47,130 nt of DNA from Chloroflexota bacterium. Its GTDB lineage: Bacteria > Chloroflexota > Anaerolineae > Aggregatilineales > Phototrophicaceae. The translations under genes were made by a program, and so were the position numbers. This document shows positions 8,527-17,113 of the stretch, one piece after another; the first letter of the stretch is position 1, and the number at the start of each line of letters is the position of its first letter. Below the pieces are notes generated by a model, which did not search any database, had not been told where the DNA came from, and saw only the letters and a program-made list of their open reading frames with translations. The DNA lies in the NCBI GenBank assembly GCA_009840575.1, contig VXNO01000040.1:1-47130 (forward strand), given 5' to 3'.

Positions 8527-9228
8527 ATGGAAGCCTTGGGAATTAACCCCGGTTTGATGCTCATTTGGCTGATTGCCTTCATCATGCTCTATGTGCTGAT
8601 GACGCGCTTCATCTACGACCCGCTGACCAATGTGCTGAACGAGCGGCGCAACCGCATCGCCAAGGGCTTGGATGATGCCGCAGCCGCCGCAGCAGCCCGT
8701 CAAAATGCCGAGGCGGAAGCTGAGAAGATCCTGGCGCAAGCCCGCAGCGAGGCGCAAAAGGTCATTGACGAAGCGCGTGGCAGGGGCGAAGATGTCGCTA
8801 GCGGCATCGAGCAGGAGGCGCGTCAAACTGCAGCCAAGATTCAATACGACGCCCAGACCGAGGCAGTCGCGACGCGCAATGCCGAGCTGGGCAACCTGCG
8901 TGAGCAAGTCCTGCAGATTTCGGTCGCGGTGGCCAGCCGCATCCTGGGCGAAAATATCGACGCCGCCAAGCAACAGTCGCTGGTCAACAACTTCATCGCC
9001 GAGCTGCCAGCCGATGCGCGCGGGCTGGGCGGCAGCATAGAGGTCGTCAGCGCCATGCCACTCACAGCGGCTGAACAAGCGCAAATCACCAGCGAAGTCG
9101 GCGCAAGCGATGCCAGCTTCAGCGTTGACCCGTCCATCCTGGGTGGCTTGGTCGTGCGCTGGTCGGGCGGCTTGGTCGATGGCAGCGTGCGCTCGCAGCT
9201 GAGCCAAATGGCGCGCAATCTGAACTAA
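8527..9228 (+). CDS. atpF: ATP synthase subunit b with delta-like C-terminal domain
   Basis: This is the peripheral stalk subunit that links F0 to F1. It is 233 aa against about 160 for a plain b subunit. Residues 8-30 form the membrane anchor, followed by the typical b motif FIYDPLTNVLNERRNRI and a long Ala/Glu/Gln coiled coil to about residue 165. Residues 170-233 read like the C-terminal domain of the delta subunit (OSCP): SIEVVSAMPLT, then DPSILGGLVVR and LVDGSVRSQLSQMARNL. The N-terminal six-helix delta domain that binds F1 alpha is absent. A terminator hairpin follows, and no atpH/A/G/D/C genes come after it. The start has AGGAGG seven bases upstream. Confidence 0.93.
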   Translation: MEALGINPGLMLIWLIAFIMLYVLMTRFIYDPLTNVLNERRNRIAKGLDDAAAAAAARQNAEAEAEKILAQARSEAQKVIDEARGRGEDVASGIEQEARQTAAKIQYDAQTEAVATRNAELGNLREQVLQISVAVASRILGENIDAAKQQSLVNNFIAELPADARGLGGSIEVVSAMPLTAAEQAQITSEVGASDASFSVDPSILGGLVVRWSGGLVDGSVRSQLSQMARNLN

Positions 9229-9261
9229 TCGCGCGACTTGCGGCAAAATAATCCAAAATCC

Positions 9262-9297
9262 AAACGCGCTGGAGAGCATTCCGGCGCGTTTGTGTTT
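9262..9297 (+). terminator. Terminator after atpF
   Basis: AAACGCGC (9262-9269) pairs perfectly with GCGCGTTT (9284-9291), extended inward by TGG/CCG. A T-rich tail (TTTGTGTTT) follows. It closes the atpIBEF cluster and separates it from the Mur ligase gene. Confidence 0.7.
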
Positions 9298-9356
9298 GTC
9301 AGCTTCCCGCAATCGTGCTTGAATAGGGATGCGCCCAAACTTGGACGATTGCGCCC

Positions 9357-10910
9357 GTGACGAAAACCCTGCGCGCCTTACTCGCCGCCATCCCCGCTAC
9401 AGACATCGTCACCAGCGCTGGTGACTTATGCACTCGCATCAGCGCGCCTGTTACCGAATCCAGCCGCGATGTGCAGCCGGGCGGCGTCTTTGTGGCGCGC
9501 AAGGGCTTATCCACAGATGGGCATCGCTTCATTGATTCCGCCATAGCGGCTGGCGCGGCGGCTATCGTCGGCGAGGCGGATATTCTCCCGGTGCCTGTCC
9601 CCTATGTTCGCGTGCGAAATGCCCAGCAGGCTATTGGTAAACTGGCGGCGGCTTACCACGATTATCCATCGCGCAAGTTGTGCGTCATCGGCGTGACGGG
9701 CACCGATGGCAAGACGACGACTTGCCACCTGCTACACAGCATCCTCAAGCGCGCAACTGGCATCCGCCCTGGCTACATCAGCACAATCTCCGCCGACTTC
9801 GGCGCGGAGGCGGCGGCGACAGGCTTGCATGTAACCACGCCGGGCGCGCCACAGATTCAAGCCTACCTCGCAAAAATGGTCGCGGCAGGCCTCAGCCATT
9901 GCATCCTGGAGATGACCAGCCACGGCCTCGCGCAGGGGCGGCTGAACGGAGTTGATATTGATGTGGCGGCGCTGACCAATGTCCAGCATGAACACCTCGA
10001 TTATCACGGCAGTTGGGCAGCCTACCGCGATGCCAAAGCCGTCATGTTCCGCAGGTTGGTGGATTCCTGGCGCAAGCCGGGCATAGCCAAAGTCGCTATC
10101 ATTAATGCGGATGACCCCTCCGCAGACTATTTTGCCGCTATCCCTGCCGACCGAGTCTTGCAATATGGCATCGAAAATACGGCTGAATACCACGCCAGCG
10201 ACATCCAGCGCGCGGCGGCTGGCAGCAGCTTCCTAGTCTGTGGGCGGACGATGCAATTGCGCCTGCCTGGCGCGTTTAACATCGCCAACGGTTTGGCGGC
10301 ACTCGCTGCGGCGCGCGCCTTGGGTGTCGCTTGGGAGGCGGTAGGGCAGGGCATTGCGGCTGTTGGCTTGATCTCCGGGCGCATGGAGCGGATAGACGCG
10401 GGGCAAGACTTCATCGCCATGGTCGACTTCGCGCATACGCCAAATGCCCTGCGGAGCGCGCTGACTGCCTGCCGCGTCATGCTTTCACAGGGCGGGCGCA
10501 TCATCGCTGTATTCGGCAGCGCTGGCTTGCGCGATGTGCAGAAGCGCCGCCTCATGGCAGAGACCTCGGCGCAACTGGCGGACTTGACCATCCTCACCGC
10601 CGAAGACCCGCGCACGGAGTCGTTGGAAGACATCCTGGCGATGATGGCGCAGGGCTGTCGAGAGCGGGGCGGCATTGAAGGCGAGACATTCTGGCGCATC
10701 CCCGATCGCGGTTTTGCCATCTACCAAGCCTGTCGACTGGCGCGGGCGGGCGACCTGGTCATTGTCTGTGGCAAGGGGCATGAGCAGAGTATGTGCTTTG
10801 GCAGCACGGAGTTCGCCTGGGACGACCGCGAGGCGCTGCGCTCGGCGCTGGTGGGCGCGCCGCTTTCCACCTTGCCCACAGCCGACGAGCTGGCGTATGC
10901 GGCGGATTGA
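9357..10910 (+). CDS. murE: MurE-type UDP-MurNAc-tripeptide ligase
   Basis: This cytoplasmic ATP-dependent ligase adds the third amino acid to UDP-MurNAc-L-Ala-D-Glu in peptidoglycan synthesis. It is 517 aa. The N-terminal domain has the substrate motif TESSRDVQPGGVFVA; the central domain has the P-loop GVTGTDGKTTT (residues 112-122), TSHGLAQGRLNGVD and TNVQHEHLDYHG. The C-terminal domain has FAHTPNAL, FGSAGLRD and the substrate-selecting motif EDPRTE at 416-421, where meso-DAP enzymes have DNPR. The arginine is kept but the Asn is Asp, so the residue added cannot be assigned; ornithine, reported for some Chloroflexota walls, is a possibility. The start is a GTG. The gene overlaps the next, a membrane glycosyltransferase, by 14 bases. 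Confidence 0.88.
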   Translation: MTKTLRALLAAIPATDIVTSAGDLCTRISAPVTESSRDVQPGGVFVARKGLSTDGHRFIDSAIAAGAAAIVGEADILPVPVPYVRVRNAQQAIGKLAAAYHDYPSRKLCVIGVTGTDGKTTTCHLLHSILKRATGIRPGYISTISADFGAEAAATGLHVTTPGAPQIQAYLAKMVAAGLSHCILEMTSHGLAQGRLNGVDIDVAALTNVQHEHLDYHGSWAAYRDAKAVMFRRLVDSWRKPGIAKVAIINADDPSADYFAAIPADRVLQYGIENTAEYHASDIQRAAAGSSFLVCGRTMQLRLPGAFNIANGLAALAAARALGVAWEAVGQGIAAVGLISGRMERIDAGQDFIAMVDFAHTPNALRSALTACRVMLSQGGRIIAVFGSAGLRDVQKRRLMAETSAQLADLTILTAEDPRTESLEDILAMMAQGCRERGGIEGETFWRIPDRGFAIYQACRLARAGDLVIVCGKGHEQSMCFGSTEFAWDDREALRSALVGAPLSTLPTADELAYAAD

Positions 10911-12573
10911 CTGGCTGGCGGTTACGTTGCTGCTGCTCTTTGCCGCGGCCCTGCGCATCGCGGGGCTCAGCTACGGTGGTTTGAACCCTGATTATTTTCC
11001 GTCTTATGCCCCCTATGGCATGGCGCACGAACAACTGCCCATACACCCCGATGCCTATGTGATGGTGGCGACGCCGGTCAATATGGCGCTGCGAAACTGG
11101 CTTGACCCCAACTTTTTTGAGTATCCGTCCTTCATTATCAATGCCAATCTGATTCTGTTTGAATTGACGGGTTCGCTGGAAGGCTATTCGCTCGCAGAGC
11201 GAGACGGGCTGACATTGCGGGTATATGCCGAGCACAGGCTGTATGTGGTGGCGCGGATATGGTCGCTTGTGGGCGGCATGTTGCAAGTGGCATGCGCTTA
11301 TGCGCTTGCGCGTTTGCTTGGCGGGCGCTATGCGGCGCTCTGCTCTGGATTATTGATCGCGGTAAGCTACACCTTGGCGCAGCATGGGCACTACATGAAG
11401 CCGGGACCGCTGGCGCTGGGCTGGATGATGCTGGCGGCTTGGGCGGCGCTGATGGCATTGCATGCGTCTGGTGCGCGCTCGCGCTGGCGGCTGTACCTGC
11501 TGGCTTGCCTCGCGACGGGCTTGGCAGCCACGACTCGCTACAACGCGGCGGCGGTTGGATTGCTGGTCGGCGCGGTCGGCTTGATTTTGCTGTGGAGGCA
11601 CCGTTCCTGGCTGGCATGGCGGGGCGTGTTCGCCGCTTGGCTGTCGATACCCGTCGTCTTCTTGGCGGGCAGCCCCTATATCCTGCGCGACTTTGCTGGT
11701 TTTTGGCGCGACTTCTCCTATATCATCGGCCAATACACAACGACTGGCGCGAATGTTCCCGATCACTTCTTGGTCGACCATCTAACCGGCTTGGCTTATT
11801 TGATTCTGTACATATTTTTGTACGAAATCGGCATCCCCGCGATGTGTCTGGCTGGGCTGGCGGTCGCGCTTTGCTGGCGTGGGCGGCGTATGAGTAGCAA
11901 CACACGCCTGAGCGGCCTGCTGATTGCCGGGTTGGTGGCCGCTTATGCGCTGGTGGCTATGCCTACAGTGCGGCCGGGCCACAGCGACAACCTGGCTATG
12001 CTTATTGTGCCTTTCCTGGCGGTGCTGGCGGGTTTCGGCGCGCCTTGGCTCGTAGAGCGGCTGCCAACTTCCCAAAGCCTAAGCCGGCTCGCGGTTTTAT
12101 TGCTCTTGATCATCCAGCCACTGGCGCTGACCCTCGCTGTCATGTTTGTATTCACACAGCCCGATACCCGCCACGCCATGCTCGATTGGGTGCATGAGCG
12201 CATCGAGCCAGGCGCGCGCTTCTTCTTGAATGGCACCCGCAACCTGCCGCTGGACGAGGCGATCTACCCCAATACGCAGCAGTTTGTCGTCTATACGCCG
12301 GAGATGCCCAGCGGCGATGACTATGATTATCTGGTGTATTCGGACGCGACCGCCTTTGACATCCTACGCTCCTGGCAAATTGTTCCGCAAGCGGTCATCC
12401 AGCAGCAACATGACATCCTGGCGGCGCATGATGCGGCATACACGCGCCTGCACAGTATCGAGCGACCGACTTGGCTGGGCAGCGAAGCCATGATGAACAC
12501 CGCCTCCTATTATCACAATCCAGGCCTCATCTTGTACTGCTTAAACGAAGTGGCTTGCGCGGCAGTCCAGTAG
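10897..12573 (+). CDS. GT-C type (ArnT/PMT-like) integral membrane glycosyltransferase
   Basis: A 558-aa polytopic membrane protein. After a short N-terminal MRRIDW it has a first TM helix, a large extracytoplasmic loop carrying GLNPDYFPSYAP with an Asp expected near the active site of GT-C enzymes, about ten further TM segments, and a soluble C-terminal domain of roughly 130 residues. This architecture fits GT-C transferases that use polyprenyl-phosphate sugars on the outer face of the membrane. No precise substrate can be assigned. I chose the ATG at 10897, which overlaps the murE end by 14 bases. The frame stays open upstream, but that sequence is inside murE. It precedes two other glycan genes. 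Confidence 0.7.
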   Translation: MRRIDWLAVTLLLLFAAALRIAGLSYGGLNPDYFPSYAPYGMAHEQLPIHPDAYVMVATPVNMALRNWLDPNFFEYPSFIINANLILFELTGSLEGYSLAERDGLTLRVYAEHRLYVVARIWSLVGGMLQVACAYALARLLGGRYAALCSGLLIAVSYTLAQHGHYMKPGPLALGWMMLAAWAALMALHASGARSRWRLYLLACLATGLAATTRYNAAAVGLLVGAVGLILLWRHRSWLAWRGVFAAWLSIPVVFLAGSPYILRDFAGFWRDFSYIIGQYTTTGANVPDHFLVDHLTGLAYLILYIFLYEIGIPAMCLAGLAVALCWRGRRMSSNTRLSGLLIAGLVAAYALVAMPTVRPGHSDNLAMLIVPFLAVLAGFGAPWLVERLPTSQSLSRLAVLLLLIIQPLALTLAVMFVFTQPDTRHAMLDWVHERIEPGARFFLNGTRNLPLDEAIYPNTQQFVVYTPEMPSGDDYDYLVYSDATAFDILRSWQIVPQAVIQQQHDILAAHDAAYTRLHSIERPTWLGSEAMMNTASYYHNPGLILYCLNEVACAAVQ

Positions 12574-12626
12574 CGCCGCCCTCAACTTGTGAAGCTTCAG
12601 CGCGCGCATTTTGGCTTGACGCTGTA

Positions 12627-12635
12627 TGCTAGAAT
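12627..12635 (+). promoter_or_regulatory. Candidate extended -10 promoter before the GT2 gene
   Basis: TGC followed by TAGAAT (12630-12635) forms an extended -10 box. No good -35 lies at 17 bases; the nearby TTGACG (12616) is too close. Transcription would start about 25 bases before the GT2 start codon. Confidence 0.35.
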
Positions 12636-12667
12636 GGTCCTAAGTTCTTTCTCCGCGCGGGGGGCGC

Positions 12668-13573
12668 TTGCAGGATATCGGCATCGTCATCGTCAGTTGG
12701 AATACCCGCGACTTGCTGCGGCGCTGTCTGGAGACGGTCTTCGCCAGCCAGGGCGAGTTCAGCGTGCGCGTCGTGCTCGTCGATAACGCCTCCAGCGATG
12801 GCAGCGCGGAGATGGCCGCCGATTACTTCCCGCAGGTTGAGCTGCTCGCCCAGTCCGAGAACCTAGGCTATCCGCGTGGCAACAATGTCGGCTTGCGACA
12901 CTTGGGCTTTCACAGCAAGGGCGCTGTTGCTTCCGCCGCGCCCCGTTATGCGCTGCTGCTGAACCCGGATACCGAGTTGCCACCCACCGCGCTGGCGGAT
13001 ATGCTGGCATTTATGGATTCGCGGCTCGATATTGGCGTGGCGGGACCAAAGCTGATTTTGCCCGATGGCAGCCTGGACAAAGCCTGCCGCCGTGGCTTCC
13101 CGACGCCTTTGGTCAGCTTCTATCACTATGCTGGTTTGGCAAAGCTCTTCCCGCGCAGCCGCCGCTTTGGGCGCTACAACATGACCTTCGCCGATGAAAA
13201 CCAGGACATCGAAGTTGACTCGGTGGTGGGCGCGTATATGCAGCTGCGCCGCGAAGCCATCGAGCGCGTCGGCTTGCTGGATGAGGCTTTTTTTATGTAT
13301 GGCGAAGACCTGGACTGGGCATATCGCGTCAAGGCGGCAGGATACAAAATCTGGTATCATGCTGGTGTAACGGTCAAGCATGTCAAACGGGCAGCCAGTC
13401 GGCAAAACCCACGCGCGCAATTTGAGTTTTGGCGGGCGATGCTGATCTTTTACCGCAAGCACTTTCGCCGCGAGACGCGCCTGCCCCTGCATCTGCTGAT
13501 ATTGACCGCGCTGTTGTACAAGGGAGGCCCCAGCTTATGGCAGGAAATCCGCCGACCGACCACAACACCATAA
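12668..13573 (+). CDS. Family 2 glycosyltransferase (rhamnosyltransferase-like)
   Basis: A cytoplasmic GT-A fold transferase of 301 aa. Visible landmarks are the N-terminal strand GIVIVSWNTRDLLRRCLETV, the nucleotide-binding VLVDNASSDGSAEM, LGYPRGNNVGL, the metal-binding equivalent LLNPDTELP, and the acceptor/catalytic region VGAYMQLRREAIE followed by FMYGEDLDWAYR with the ED pair. This pattern is typical of WbbL/RfbF-type rhamnosyltransferases, but the sugar cannot be read from sequence. The start is a TTG immediately before the first strand. The 3' end overlaps the next gene's start by 37 bases, indicating one transcript with the priming transferase that follows. Confidence 0.85.
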   Translation: MQDIGIVIVSWNTRDLLRRCLETVFASQGEFSVRVVLVDNASSDGSAEMAADYFPQVELLAQSENLGYPRGNNVGLRHLGFHSKGAVASAAPRYALLLNPDTELPPTALADMLAFMDSRLDIGVAGPKLILPDGSLDKACRRGFPTPLVSFYHYAGLAKLFPRSRRFGRYNMTFADENQDIEVDSVVGAYMQLRREAIERVGLLDEAFFMYGEDLDWAYRVKAAGYKIWYHAGVTVKHVKRAASRQNPRAQFEFWRAMLIFYRKHFRRETRLPLHLLILTALLYKGGPSLWQEIRRPTTTP

Positions 13574-15009
13574 GACCGCGCTCGCTCAGCCTCAGCAACG
13601 ACCACCTCAAGGCGCTTTCGACGGCCACGCTGCTGCTGACCGATGCTGTCATGCTGGCGCTGGCCTTCCTCGTCAGCTACGAAGCCCGCGAGAGCTTGCC
13701 CTTCTTTGCGCGCCCACGCGAACAACCCGCCCCAATCCAATACCTGCCCACCATTATCCTGCATACCCTGACCGTGCTGGCGATGTTTTATTTCTCGCAG
13801 CTGTATCACCTCAAGCGCGCCTTCAGCCGCATTGACCAGTTGCGCAGCCTCGTCGGCACAGTGACCTTGGGCACCTTGCTGGCCAGCGGCATGCAGGAGA
13901 TTCTGCTGCAGAATACCTCCTTGGAAACAGCGTATCCGCGCAGCCTGCTGTTTTATGTCTGGTTCTTCAGCGTCCTCTTCACAGTCCTGGGGCGCGAGGT
14001 GCATCGCCGCTTTTGGACCCGGCTGCGGCGGCGCGGCGTGGTGCGTGATAACCTGCTGATTGTCGGCGATGGGCCTTTCGCCCGTGACATCACCAACCAC
14101 ATCCGCAACAGCCCGGAACTCGGTTATGTCATCTTGGGCATCGTCACTGCCGAGCCAAAACCGGGCGAGATGCTGGGTTTCCCCTTCATCGGCGCTTATG
14201 CTGATATCCCGCGTTTAATTGATGACCTGGGCGTCGAGCAAGTGATCGTCGCCTTGACGGACTACCGGCGCGGCGAAGTGCTGGACCTGATTGAACTATG
14301 CCAGCGCGGCAAGGTCGATATCAAGGTCTTCCCGGATATGTTTTCTTATGTCGTGGGTGATTTGAATGTCGATGACCTGGGCGGCATGGCTTTGCTGACT
14401 GTGCGCGATATCGCCCTGCGCGGCTGGAAGCTGAGCCTCAAGCGCGCTATGGACCTCTTTGGCGCGGGCTTGGGCTTGGTGATCCTCTCACCGCTGATGC
14501 TGCTGACCGCGCTGTTGATCCGCCTGGAGTCACGCGGGACAGTCTTTTATTCGCAGGTGCGCATGGGCTTGGATGGCCGCCCCTTCCCGATGATTAAATT
14601 CCGCTCGATGCGCGCCGATGCCGAGACCAATGGCCGCACCTGGACGGTCGAGAATGACGAGCGCGTAACCCGGCTGGGACGATTCATGCGCGCCAACAAT
14701 TGGGACGAAATCCCGCAGTTGATCAATGTGCTACTGGGGCAGATGAGCCTGGTGGGGCCCCGCCCGGAGCGCCCGATGTATGTGCAGGAGTTCGGCCAGC
14801 AGATACCGGATTACATGATGCGCCACCGTGAGAAAGCCGGCATGACCGGCTGGGCGCAGGTCAATGGCTTGCGCGGCGATACATCCATCACCCTGCGCAC
14901 CGAGTTCGACCGCCATTATGTCGAAAACTGGTCGCTGTGGCTGGATATTGTCATCATCATCCGCACCATCTGGCAGACCATCACGCGCTCCAACCACAAC
15001 GCCTACTGA
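13537..15009 (+). CDS. Polyprenyl glycosylphosphotransferase (WbaP/WcaJ type)
   Basis: This is the priming enzyme for an exopolysaccharide or surface glycan: it transfers a sugar-1-phosphate from a nucleotide sugar to undecaprenyl phosphate. It is 490 aa. N-terminal TM helices are followed by a CoA-binding-like nucleotide domain (about 165-290, with NLLIVGDGPFARDI) and the C-terminal catalytic domain with KRAMDLFGAGLGLVILSPLM, VRMGLDGRPFPMIKFRSM, NNWDEIPQLINVLLGQMSLVGPRPERP and GMTGWAQVNGLRGDT. The ATG at 13537 is preceded by AGGGAGG. It lies inside the end of the GT2 gene. Substrate unknown. Confidence 0.93.
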   Translation: MAGNPPTDHNTIRPRSLSLSNDHLKALSTATLLLTDAVMLALAFLVSYEARESLPFFARPREQPAPIQYLPTIILHTLTVLAMFYFSQLYHLKRAFSRIDQLRSLVGTVTLGTLLASGMQEILLQNTSLETAYPRSLLFYVWFFSVLFTVLGREVHRRFWTRLRRRGVVRDNLLIVGDGPFARDITNHIRNSPELGYVILGIVTAEPKPGEMLGFPFIGAYADIPRLIDDLGVEQVIVALTDYRRGEVLDLIELCQRGKVDIKVFPDMFSYVVGDLNVDDLGGMALLTVRDIALRGWKLSLKRAMDLFGAGLGLVILSPLMLLTALLIRLESRGTVFYSQVRMGLDGRPFPMIKFRSMRADAETNGRTWTVENDERVTRLGRFMRANNWDEIPQLINVLLGQMSLVGPRPERPMYVQEFGQQIPDYMMRHREKAGMTGWAQVNGLRGDTSITLRTEFDRHYVENWSLWLDIVIIIRTIWQTITRSNHNAY

Positions 15010-15016
15010 AGTCGCT

Positions 15017-15352
15017 ATGGACATGGATACGCTAACCCGCGAGATGTACGCCTTTGTCGAGAGCAAAGGCTGGCTTGCCGCCGATTCGCCCAAGCAGCAG
15101 ACTCCGCGCAATTTGGCTATCTCCCTGGCGCTCGAGGCCAGCGAAGTGCTGGAACACTTCCAATGGAGCGAAGAGTCGCAGCAGCCCGATGCCCTGGCGG
15201 AAGAACTGGCGGATGTGATGCTCTACCTCTTGCAATTGGCCAGCCTCAGCGGCATCGACCTGGGCGAAGCCGTTATGCAAAAGCTGCGTAAGAATCAGTC
15301 GCGCGATTGGGCTGCGCCGGCTGCTGCTGATGACGCGCCATCGGGTCTGTAA
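15017..15352 (+). CDS. MazG-like nucleoside triphosphate pyrophosphohydrolase
   Basis: A small all-alpha NTP pyrophosphatase, 111 aa, of the MazG/dCTPase (DCTPP1-like) group. It probably hydrolyses non-canonical or excess NTPs/dNTPs to the monophosphate. The metal-binding glutamates are in LEASEVLEHFQWSEE and EELADVMLYLLQLA, followed by IDLGEAVMQKLRKNQSRDW. It starts seven bases after the glycosylphosphotransferase stop, so it is probably on the same transcript, though a functional link is not obvious. The open frame continues upstream, but that part is inside the previous gene. Confidence 0.88.
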   Translation: MDMDTLTREMYAFVESKGWLAADSPKQQTPRNLAISLALEASEVLEHFQWSEESQQPDALAEELADVMLYLLQLASLSGIDLGEAVMQKLRKNQSRDWAAPAAADDAPSGL

Positions 15353-15369
15353 ATTTTATTCTCTGTCTG

Positions 15370-15375
15370 TATAAT
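15370..15375 (+). promoter_or_regulatory. Candidate -10 box for proS
   Basis: TATAAT lies 47 bases before the proS ATG in the short MazG-proS gap. The -35 region is weak, so only the -10 is supported. The ribosome binding site is GGGGAAGGAAG. Confidence 0.45.
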
Positions 15376-15422
15376 GCCCGTAGCGTGCAGACGGCAGCGC
15401 CGCATCCGGGGAAGGAAGCCGC

Positions 15423-16865
15423 ATGGCTGAACAAGCTGTAACCGCGCAGAGCGAAGACTTTTCGCGCTGGTATAACGAAATCGTCTATCGTGCCGATCTG
15501 GCGGCTCCCTCGCCGGTGCGCGGCTGCGTCATCATCAAGCCTTATGGCTATGAAATCTGGGAGGGCATCAAAGCCGGGCTGGATAGGCGCTTCAAAGCCA
15601 CCGGGCATCAAAATGCCTACTTCCCGCTGTTCATCCCGGAGAGTTACATCCGCCGCGAAGCCGAGCACGTCGAAGGCTTCAGCCCCGAGCTGGCGGTCGT
15701 AACCCACGCTGGCGGCAAAGAGCTGGAAGAGCCGCTGGTCGTGCGCCCGACATCAGAAACAGTCATCGGCGAGGCTTTCAGCGACTGGATTCAATCCTAC
15801 CGCGACCTGCCGCTGCTGATCAACCAATGGGCAAATGTCGTCCGCTGGGAGCTGCGCACGCGGCCTTTCCTGCGCACCGCCGAGTTCTTGTGGCAAGAAG
15901 GGCACACTGCGCACGCCACGCATGACGAAGCCGAAGCCGAGACGCGCCAGATGCTGGATATTTATGCTGAATTCGCCGAAGAAGACGCCGCCATCCCCGT
16001 CATTAAAGGCGAAAAGAGCCGCATGGAACGTTTCGCGGGCGCTCTGCGCACCTACACCATCGAAGCCATGATGCGCGACAAACGGGCGCTGCAATCCGGT
16101 ACCAGCCACAACCTGGGGCAGAACTTCGCCAAAGCTTTCGACATCGACTACTTGTCCGAGAACAATGCACAAGAGTATTGCTGGACGACCAGCTGGGGGT
16201 TAAGTACCCGCATGGTGGGCGCGGTCGTCATGACGCACGGTGACGACAAAGGCTTGCGGCTGCCGCCCAAGTTGGCACCGTATCAGGTAGTCATCGTGCC
16301 GATTATCCGCCGCGACGCCCAAGCCAGCGCTGTGATGGAGACGGTCGAAAGACTGCGCGCCGAGCTGGCCGCGGCTGGCATTCGCGTGCATGTCGATCGG
16401 CGTGAGGGGCAATCGCCTGGCTTCAAGTTCAATGATTGGGAGATGCGCGGCGTGCCAGTGCGCCTGGAGATTGGCCCCAAAGACGTCGAGAACGACAATG
16501 CGGTGCTGGCGCGGCGCGATATCCCGGGCAGGGCAGGTAAGCAATTTGTGCCCCAGGCGCGTATAAGTGATACCGTGCGCGAGCTGCTCGCCGATATTCA
16601 GCGCAGCTTGCTGGATGAAGCCCGCGCCTTCCGCGACGAGCATATCGTCGATGTCGCTGGTTATGCGCAGCTTCAGGAAGTGATCGAAGCGGGTGATTGG
16701 GCGCGGGCAGCCTGGGCGGGCGGCGATGCGCATGAACAAAACATCAAGGATGAGACCGGCGCTACCATCCGCTGCTTCCCGTTCGAGCAGCCTGACCAGG
16801 TTGGCAACTGCATCGTTACGGGCAACAGCGCTGACAAGGTGGCTTTGTTCGCGAAAGCCTATTAA
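15423..16865 (+). CDS. proS: Prolyl-tRNA synthetase, short archaeal/eukaryotic type
   Basis: Charges tRNA-Pro with proline. At 480 aa it is the short class that lacks the editing insertion of the bacterial long form and ends in a C-terminal extension. Class II motifs are visible: RPTSETVIGEAFSDWI, NQWANVVRWELRTRPFLRTAEFLWQEGHTAH (motif 2), the SGTSHNLGQNFAKAFDI region, and TTSWGLSTRMVGAVVMTHGDD (motif 3). The anticodon-binding domain starts near APYQVVIVPI, and the C-terminal segment contains IRCFPFEQ and ends in AKAY. The cysteines of the usual C-terminal zinc site are mostly gone. It appears to have its own promoter. Confidence 0.96.
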   Translation: MAEQAVTAQSEDFSRWYNEIVYRADLAAPSPVRGCVIIKPYGYEIWEGIKAGLDRRFKATGHQNAYFPLFIPESYIRREAEHVEGFSPELAVVTHAGGKELEEPLVVRPTSETVIGEAFSDWIQSYRDLPLLINQWANVVRWELRTRPFLRTAEFLWQEGHTAHATHDEAEAETRQMLDIYAEFAEEDAAIPVIKGEKSRMERFAGALRTYTIEAMMRDKRALQSGTSHNLGQNFAKAFDIDYLSENNAQEYCWTTSWGLSTRMVGAVVMTHGDDKGLRLPPKLAPYQVVIVPIIRRDAQASAVMETVERLRAELAAAGIRVHVDRREGQSPGFKFNDWEMRGVPVRLEIGPKDVENDNAVLARRDIPGRAGKQFVPQARISDTVRELLADIQRSLLDEARAFRDEHIVDVAGYAQLQEVIEAGDWARAAWAGGDAHEQNIKDETGATIRCFPFEQPDQVGNCIVTGNSADKVALFAKAY

Positions 16866-16912
16866 GCGGGAAGCCGGCGCGAATAATTTACAAAGTTCTG
16901 ATGATTTAGGCT

Positions 16913-16958
16913 ATTGTGAAAATTGACACAATTGGAATTTTCCTGTAGCCTGTACTAT
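16913..16958 (+). promoter_or_regulatory. Promoter and palindromic operator-like site upstream of the NYN gene
   Basis: ATTGTG (16913-16918) and CACAAT (16927-16932) form an inverted repeat with an 8-base spacer. It contains TGTGA-N6-ACACA, one base from a CRP-like site. A TTGACA (16923-16928) lies inside it, and TACTAT (16953-16958) could be the -10, though the 24-base spacing is too long; TTGGAA (16932-16937) with 15 bases is an alternative. A 155-base leader follows. The rest of the gap (16866-17113) shows nothing recognisable. Confidence 0.4.
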
Positions 16959-17113
16959 GAAAGGAGAGAAGCTATCAAAAGTAACCTGTTACAGCGAGAT
17001 GATTTTCCCAGCGCAGAACCTATCGCAAACTGAAACCCCGTGCCACCACATGAACGCAGTCGCTGCCGATGCTTGAAAGGGCTTAACGGGTTCGTGATTA
17101 TTGGAAAAAGAAG

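Noticed and set aside
8491..9312. Minus-strand frame of 273 codons opposite atpF
   Set aside because: It mirrors the coiled-coil codons of subunit b; the plus-strand gene is clearly real.
10675..10896. Upstream extension of the GT-C glycosyltransferase frame
   Set aside because: This part lies wholly inside murE in another frame. The ATG at 10897 precedes the first membrane helix directly.
12616..12635. TTGACG with TAGAAT as a classical -35/-10 pair
   Set aside because: The spacer is only eight bases, too short for a sigma70-type promoter; only the extended -10 was kept.
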